64,000 nucleotides of DNA. Source: Hortaea werneckii (Eukaryota > Ascomycota > Dothideomycetes > Mycosphaerellales > Teratosphaeriaceae). A program made the position numbers and the translations under genes. This document shows, piece by piece, positions 57,755 to 64,000 of this stretch (positions are counted from its first letter, which is position 1; every line of letters begins with the position of its first letter). The stretch spans positions 186,001-250,000 of the forward strand of contig JBAOKB010000159.1 in the NCBI GenBank assembly GCA_037044905.1. The letters run 5' to 3'. The notes below the pieces were generated by a model. That model ran no database searches. It was not told where the DNA came from and was given only the letters and a program-made list of their open reading frames with translations.

Positions 57755-60440
57755 TCACGGATACTGCAGAACCGCCACGGCGGCGCCGAAAAACGCCTCA
57801 TTATGCAGCGCCGAAACCAACAGACTGGTGCCCACATTCGCGAACCACTCGGCCGCCACATTCGTGTACCCGTAGAAATACACCCCCTCGCTCTGATCGA
57901 TGACCATCCGCTCCTGGATCGCAGTTCTGCGTCGCGATGCAGGCGGAATCGTAGTTCTCGAAGAACGAGTACAGCCCCGCGCCGTAGCTGTAGATGAAGT
58001 CGAGTTGAAGACGCGCACGGCGATGGTTTTGTAGCAGCGCTGGACGAAGCACCAGTCGAAGGTCGGGTCGTTCCAGGTCGTGTTCGGCTTGAAGGCCGAG
58101 ATGGAGTTGGGGTTCGTTTGCATGTACCTAAGCAGCGCGCGGAGGGTGAGAAGGGGTTGGGTTTGGGTCATGGTCATTGGAGGAAGGGGAAGGGGCTGGA
58201 ACTTACGCTGTTTCGGACTGCAAAAGGCCGATGTAGATGTTGGCTGCGTTGGCGAACTGGTAATTGTACAGCATCGAGTGCTCCGAAGACGAGCCCCACA
58301 TCCACTGCGGCCCTTGGCTTTCGATGAGGTAGCCTCGTCCATTGTAGATGTCGATCTGCTCTTTACCCTCGCGGTCCAACTCGTGATCCGATACCCAGGC
58401 CCAGTTGTGAGACATGAGCATGTTGCGAGTGGAGCTAGTGACGTGCAAAAGCAGGAAAGCGCAAAAGCATGCCGGATTAGCGCCGTGAGCTCGGTTGGGT
58501 CGTTTGATGCAGTTGTAGTTTTGCAGTTCTGTTCCATTCGTACCACCGATACGCCAGTGGGTGTCCCACATGCCGCAAGTGGCTGGACCGGTGCATTCGA
58601 GATTCCACTCTGTGATGATCGCACCGGGGGTTGGTCCTCGGGTTTGGAACATGATCTCGACAATTTCCGTCGTGCCCACGTCGCCAGGCTGGCCGACTCG
58701 GAACGCCACACGAGGGTTGGATTCATCTTGGAAGTTGGGGCCCGTCACCATGAAGTACGGCCATATCTCGCCAATCAGTCGGATGTTGGTGGGTACATTG
58801 ACGGTATCCGTGATGATGTATGCACCGTGGTCGACGAATCCAACCAATCCTGGGCTCGCTGTTAAGGAGTTCAAAAAGTCCTGCACACACTGTGTTGCAT
58901 CGGTAACCCCATCGTTCGGGCAACCGCCATCCCGAACAATGGAACGGAAGTTTGCCAGTGGAACTCCCTCGTACTGTGGTCGACTACGGGCCCTGAAGTT
59001 ACCGTCCTCATCCAGCAGACTTGGGCTCTTCACAGGACGACTGGCAGCGGGCCATTCCTGCTGAACCCGGGCGCCGGAAGCTTGCGCACCGTAACACTGC
59101 TCATCCGACTCTACGGTCAGTGCGTCGTAGATTGACCATGTATTGCCTTGGACGAACAGGTCTATTTCCCTCGTGCCTTGACAATCAGGGGCTCCACATC
59201 CGTTAACGATCGTTGTCCCGTTGACTTGGGCTAGAACGATGGGAGTATCAACGAAGCGGCAGTGATCAAGGATCAAGCCACCAGCACTGGTCGGCATAGT
59301 GGATGCATTGAAGTTGGTTACGAGGCCGATGCCGCAGTTGTTCCACACCGAATCACCGAAAGATGATGTTGTTATAGGTAGGTCTGCTACCGCCAGAGAT
59401 CATCTCCACGCCAATGTCGCAATTGTTGAAGGTGATGCCATTGTAGTTCCAAGCCCAGCCCCAGCCTTGGTAGATACCGGTTCGGCAATTGTTCAAGGTC
59501 AAGTTTCGAACGTTAAGTTGCTGATTCCCAGCCCAGTAGCCCTGGAATCCACCATTGATGATGACGTCCTCAAAGAATTGAGAAGAACCGTTCTCCATGT
59601 AGATGCCGACATGCTTGCAGTCTGGGTTGGTGGGCATGTTGATCACCACATTTTGGAGACTGGCACCCTGTGATACCTGGTAGTGAAGTGCATGCATATC
59701 TTTCTCAATCGGCACAGCCGTTGTGTCAAGGACGAAATTTTTGATCTGTCGCCAGAAGTTGTTCTGGTTCTGGTACCATTGATCGTTGAAGATAATGTAT
59801 GGATCAGTATCGAATAATCCAGCCCCTCGAAGTTACTTGCAGCTTTCATGACTGGCAAGTTATTTGCATCTCCCACAAAGTGCGTGTAGTACAGTTGCAC
59901 AACCTGGGTCGTGAGCAAGTAGGTGCCTGCGGGGAAATAGACAATAGCCGGGGTCGTGCTTTGACTGTCGCATCCGCATATTCCATAATAGTTGGGCGTT
60001 GAGCATCCCTCGTAGCCTCCGGTGTAGGCACCACAGCGATTGCCATCGTTTACCGCATTTTGGATAGCAACTGTGTCGTCTGTAACCCCATCTCCAACAG
60101 CACCATAGTCCTTGACGTTTCGCCACACCTTGTAAGTAGCGTTTCTTCCGTATGCTGGGAATCCCACCCGAGGAATACTTTCGTACCAGTAAGGCTGACC
60201 AGATCCGTAACGCTTTGTATGGAGATGCTGATCAATTGGCGTTCCTCTTGCACCAAGTCGATCGGCCCGCTTCAATTCAGAGTCAAACTTTGGTGTGCCT
60301 AGGTCGTCGAGCTCGAGCTTGAAGTCCAACGGGGACAGAGCATCGACTGGAGAAAGACTGTCGCCACTCAAGATGTTGGCATGCACACCTGCGAAAAGAG
60401 CGACTGCTGCAAAAAGCAGCCCGTGACATCTGCGCGTCAT
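57755..60440 (-). CDS. GH55 exo-beta-1,3-glucanase, four frameshifts
   Basis: GH55 enzymes cut glucose from beta-1,3-glucan outside the cell, from the fungus's own wall or from other walls. Exons are 58207-60440 and 57755-58127 (79-bp intron). Signal peptide MTRRCHGLLFAAVALFAGVHA. Two pectate-lyase-like beta-helix repeats are seen: WRNVKDYGAVGDGVTDDT and, in the second half, ANFRSIVRDGGCPNDGVTDA. Late blocks NWAWVSDHELD and YLIESQGPQWMWG with SSEHSMLYNYQF are typical of the catalytic cleft. Frame changes near 59828 (-1), 59352 (+1), 57992 (-1) and 57925 (+1) cancel: 2607 nt, 868 residues, the family length. Confidence 0.9.
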
Positions 60441-61301
60441 TTGGTGTTGTCTTGCTGCTCAAAGGCCAGCACGGTCAATACACACTCAAATCCCAAGCGA
60501 ACAATCAATTTGAATCAAAAGAGCGACGACGATTTGTCTTCAGACTTCAACTTGCAGGGGAGAAGAAGGTGACAGGACATGGTGGATAGAGGCGCGCGTT
60601 GGAATGCAAGCCCCTATGGGGCTCCATTCCATGCAAACAATTTCCGAGAGTCGGAAAGCAAGGAACGGCGGCAGGGCTCGGCTTCGATGTCATTATGGCC
60701 CTTCTGAGAATGAGACGGCTGGGAAACTACTCGCTCTGTATAGATGTGTAAAGAGGTACAAGGGCGTGTCGTGAACTTTGAAGTCGAAGTGTGCCGTCTT
60801 AGGATGACTAAGAATGACACGGGAACGCCCGCCTGTGCTTTCTCCCCTATGCAGTCGAGTAAAAGTGCATAGTACGTATCAGCAACACACATGGTCTTAC
60901 GATTCTGACATAGAGCAGTGAGACACTATATGTTCAAATGTCAAACATCAAGCCAGCGATTTCCGATATGCGTACTGCAGGGTAGAGCCCTATTCCCGAG
61001 GACGACGTGATGGACCTAAAACCCATGAACGCAACAACAATGGCCATCCCTGCCCAGTTATTGACCACCAATCTCGGTTTGAAAGATGATTGGAATTCTG
61101 CCATGAAATATTAGATACTATGCCGTTAATTCCGAATATCCCGCCTAGAAGACTCAATGGAATGTAGGTGGCAAGCACCACAATAATGGTTCCCTCCGGA
61201 ATGTGCGTCTGTCAACATGGCCCCCGGCATTACTCTTGCCTTCATGGACCCGGTCGTCAGCTCACAGCACGCTTGCATCGACAAGGAAGTGCACATTCAA
61301 G
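60441..61301. other. Divergent GH55 / wall-protein intergenic region
   Basis: Two secreted-protein genes are transcribed apart from this 0.86-kb gap. No gene or specific site is recognised. Confidence 0.5.
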
Positions 61302-63208
61302 ATGCGAGTCTCATGGTCGAGGTCAACGAGCCCTCTATGTGGCCTCTTGAGTCTTGCTGCCTATGCTTCCGCACAAAGCAGCATCGCCGCTCCGTATGAA
61401 CAGCCTGCCCTCAATGCAAACGCTAACAGCGATACGCAAACGCTGACGGTTGGACCGACGCTCACGACGACGCTTTCGATTGGAAATGGAGCCACTGTCA
61501 CTGTTCAACCTGTCACAACGTTGCTTGCCAGTTTCCCGGTTGGAGGCTCCCTGACCGCTGTTGCGAACGGCTCTTCCACCGAGTCTTACTATGTATACTC
61601 CACATACGCTTCTTCTCTGGACATGGGCAGTGGAGGTGCAGTGTCACTGTGCTTCGATTGCTGTCTGTGGCCGTGCATTACAAGCGGTATACAGCCCCAG
61701 CCGACTGGCATGCCCAATCGCCTGGCCGAATTTGGTGCTGATGCAGTCAACCGAGCAAGGCTGGGAGCTGGGCGGGCAGTGACGGTACCAGCTACATGTC
61801 CGACTGTGGTTTCTGGTACGGGAACAACGACAATTTACATCACGCACACGTTGACGCGATGTGACGAGCACCTGTCTGTCCGAATCCAGGGTGGGGGATT
61901 ATTGGACAGCCAAACTCCACCGATGTCTATCATCCGGGTGCTAGCACGGTGTACACGACCAATGCCAACGGCACGACATCTTTCGTTCAGATCCCGACTA
62001 CAAGGTCCGCGGTTAGTGTGACGGCCAGCATGACAAGTGGCATCGCGTCAAGCGTGCCTTCTGCTCAATCAAGTGCGCCCGGCTTGTCTTCTGCGCAGTC
62101 GAGTGGAGGCAGCACCGTCATAACAAGCACCGGAACTTCGACTACGGCGTCTTCTGGCTTGTCTTCTCAAGCGCCTACCGCTAGCTCGTCGCCAACATCG
62201 CCATCTCCCGCATTGCCAACTTGTCCGTACAGCGATGGCGAGGTCTTTACGGATTACTATGGCTCTCAGTTCTCCATTCAGTGTGACGTCGTCTTCACAG
62301 ACCCTATCCTTGACACACAGACCCAGGTGCAACTCTCGGACTGCATCCTTGCTTGTGACAAGTACAACCGCGACAACATTGGCGGCGCGCAATGCCAAGG
62401 TGCAAGCTGGATCAGTGGTCAGAGCGAGGACAACTGTTTGATATTTGAGGGCACCACCCCAACACCACGGCCAGGCACTTGGTCGGCGACTTTGATAGCT
62501 TATGTTCCAACGCCTCCTGCAGGTGACGGGAACGACACGGTGCCGGAAGAACCCGACCCCATCACGAGCATAGGGAGCATCATCACTCCGAGCACTCAAT
62601 ACGGTTGGTCTCATCATGCCTCCATCCCAGAAGACACTGACTAACAGGAAACCACACAGGACCCGACTACACCCCCATCAACCGCCTCGTCACCACAGAA
62701 ACTGTAACCGCAACCACCGTCAGCGTCTCCATCGGCGTCTCCTACATCGTCTCCTACATCATCAGCACCGTCGCGGGGGCCACGCAAACCTACATCTCCT
62801 ACATCGTCTCGACGGCGACGGCCCCAGGCCCCACGCAAACCCAAACACTCCAACTCGGCGCAGGCGCAACAGCCACCATCTACAACCCAGGCCCCACCGT
62901 AACCACGTACGCCGACCGCACCGTCACGCAAACCGCGACGCTCGTTGGCCCGGGCGGCACAGAGACTCTGCGCGAGAGTCTCTACCGCGTTGGTGACGAT
63001 GACCGCGCCGACTGAGACGACTACCGTGTATGTTTTCCCGACGAGTAGCTCGTACTCGAGTTTCTGCCGCTTGTACCCGACCGAGTACCTGAATGGGCGG
63101 GTGCCGGTGAGGAAGGCCAAGCGCGGCATCGAGGGGTTGATGGATATTGGTGGACGTGGCGTTGCTGCGGCGCCTGTGCCGGGGAGTAGGCCGAGAGGGG
63201 TTTTCTAG
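61302..63208 (+). CDS. Ser/Thr-rich cell-surface protein with apple/PAN-like module, several frameshifts
   Basis: Begins with a likely signal peptide (MRVSWSRSTSPLCGLLSLAA, then YASAQS). The body has Thr/Val repeats typical of fungal wall proteins (QTLTVGPTLTTTLSIGNGAT, TVVSGTGTTTIYITHTLT) and a Ser-rich stretch (AQSSAPGLSSAQSSGGS). It then has a Cys module from CPYSDGEVFTDYYGSQFSIQ through LSDCILACDKYN to DNCLIFEG, which resembles fungal apple/PAN-like domains. An intron (62604-62659, branch ACTGACTAAC) joins TQYG to PDYTPINRLVTTETV. Two similar SYIVSYI-like segments follow. Frame changes are inferred near 61650, 61900 and 62965; the last joins the tail TTTVYVFPTSSSYSSFCRLY. No GPI signal is evident; the role is unknown. 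Confidence 0.65.
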
Positions 63209-63709
63209 ATGGGTGTGGGGCGGATAGCATGTTATGGTAGTAGTAGTGGTAGTGTTTGTAATGCCATGAAATTGTTTTTTATTTCTGGCCGAGCGCACGG
63301 TTTCAGCTTCGCAGTAGTGCCTTCGTGGACGGCTGCTGGAGCGCTTTTCATGAAGGCCGGTAGGATACGAGGTAAAGCCTGCGAAAAACATATCTATAAG
63401 GAAATTACGCTTTGTCTATCGCAGCAAAGCGAGATTTGTAGGTCACATGTTGCTGTTCGCGTATTCCGGGTACCCAGCAGACTCTTAAACCATCCTCGAT
63501 CTCATTCTTCATTCGTCGCAGCAATATTTATCCATGTGGCGAGCGCAATGTGTAAATCAATTTCAACGACTCCGTCTTCCTCTGAAACCATGCTCATCAA
63601 CCTCGTCTCCACGCATACGCTTATGCAACTCTGGCTCCGCCCTACTGACCACTCTCATCACAGGTCCACGCCTTGGAGTCTCGTGCCAGTGTCTGAAGCT
63701 CCTGATCTT
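63209..63709. other. Intergenic
   Basis: 3' flank of the wall-protein gene and of a gene entering from the right edge. No gene seen. Confidence 0.45.
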
Positions 63710-64000
63710 CTAGACGGCGCTTGAAAGCCATTCAATAATCTTCAATGGTCCCCAATGAGCTCTGACATCCGCGTAGGCTTCACTTGGAACTAGCGAATGT
63801 ATTAGCAAAACCGATGGAGGAGAAGAAGTGCATTTCCGACTTACGCTTGTATTTCTCCTGGGTTCGCCAGAGCTTTGGTGGAGTAACGCACATGCGCGCC
63901 TAGGGCAGCATCTTCTAGCCAATGGTGGGTGTAATCCATAGCATAGTGAATCATGCTTTTGGTGTTCAGCCTCTTCCATGAGGTGCTAGATCTTGCATAG
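63710..64000 (-). CDS. Possible 3' end of an unidentified gene (partial)
   Basis: Reading left from the window edge, one frame gives KSMIHYAMDYTHHWLEDAAL and GAHVRYSTKALANPGEIQA, ending at a GTAAGT donor (63839-63844). After an acceptor-like CTAG (about 63790) a second piece reads PSEAYADVRAHWGPLKIIEW and LSSAV before a stop at 63710. The two pieces are one base out of phase, so an indel or another splice site is needed. No family is recognised; the 5' part lies outside the window. Confidence 0.3.

Noticed and set aside
58080..58865. 261-codon plus-strand frame inside GH55
   Set aside because: Antisense to conserved GH55 blocks and crosses its intron.
1..64000. Transposons, RIP-degraded repeats, CRISPR or viral insertions
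   Set aside because: No transposase or reverse-transcriptase motifs, no AT-rich RIP tracts, no regularly spaced repeats were seen; the only sizeable duplication is the 153-bp tandem at 46 kb.

Overview
This is a window of a filamentous ascomycete genome, most probably a dothideomycete. The class is inferred from gene content and is not proven. Genes have GT-AG introns, mostly 50-90 bp with some CTAAC-like branch points. Intergenic gaps of 0.2-5 kb separate single-gene transcription units on both strands. There are no bacterial-style operons and no recognisable transposon, CRISPR array, rRNA or tRNA.

Layout. 1-6.5 kb: RRN7 (RNA polymerase I factor), eIF5A and VPS52. 6.5-12.6 kb: gene-poor, with one small Cys/His protein. 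12.7-24 kb: a CALB-like lipase, a secreted choice-of-anchor-B protein, a two-helix membrane protein, a TatD/Scn1 hydrolase, an F-box protein, POM33/TMEM33 and an aldo-keto reductase. 24-27 kb: gene-poor. 27-31.4 kb: an orphan Ser-rich protein, a degenerate P450 lacking its haem-ligand cysteine, and a small Cys-rich secreted protein with a GPI-like tail. 31.6-38.8 kb: the nitrate assimilation pair niaD and niiA, transcribed apart from a 1.1-kb shared promoter holding a NirA-type site and GATA sites. 39.6-51 kb: amino-acid permease, RPL12, SEC62, a membrane protein with a duplicated first exon, a GH5 hydrolase and eIF2alpha. 51-63 kb: a PH-domain protein, a coiled-coil protein, a GH55 exo-1,3-glucanase and a Ser/Thr-rich wall protein with an apple/PAN-like module.

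Functional links. niaD and niiA together reduce nitrate to ammonium. eIF5A, eIF2alpha and RPL12 serve translation, and RRN7 serves rRNA transcription. SEC62, VPS52 and POM33 act in ER translocation, endosome-to-Golgi tethering and the pore/ER membrane. Lipase, GH55, choice-of-anchor-B, GPI-like and wall proteins form the secreted or surface set; the GH5 protein has no evident signal peptide.

The most striking property of the sequence is its indels. Twelve otherwise well-conserved genes contain about 35 single-base insertions or deletions. In each of the twelve, the inferred indels bring the coding length back to a multiple of three. Uncorrected consensus errors are the simplest explanation, but true decay has to be excluded gene by gene. 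Reading frames below are described across these breaks.
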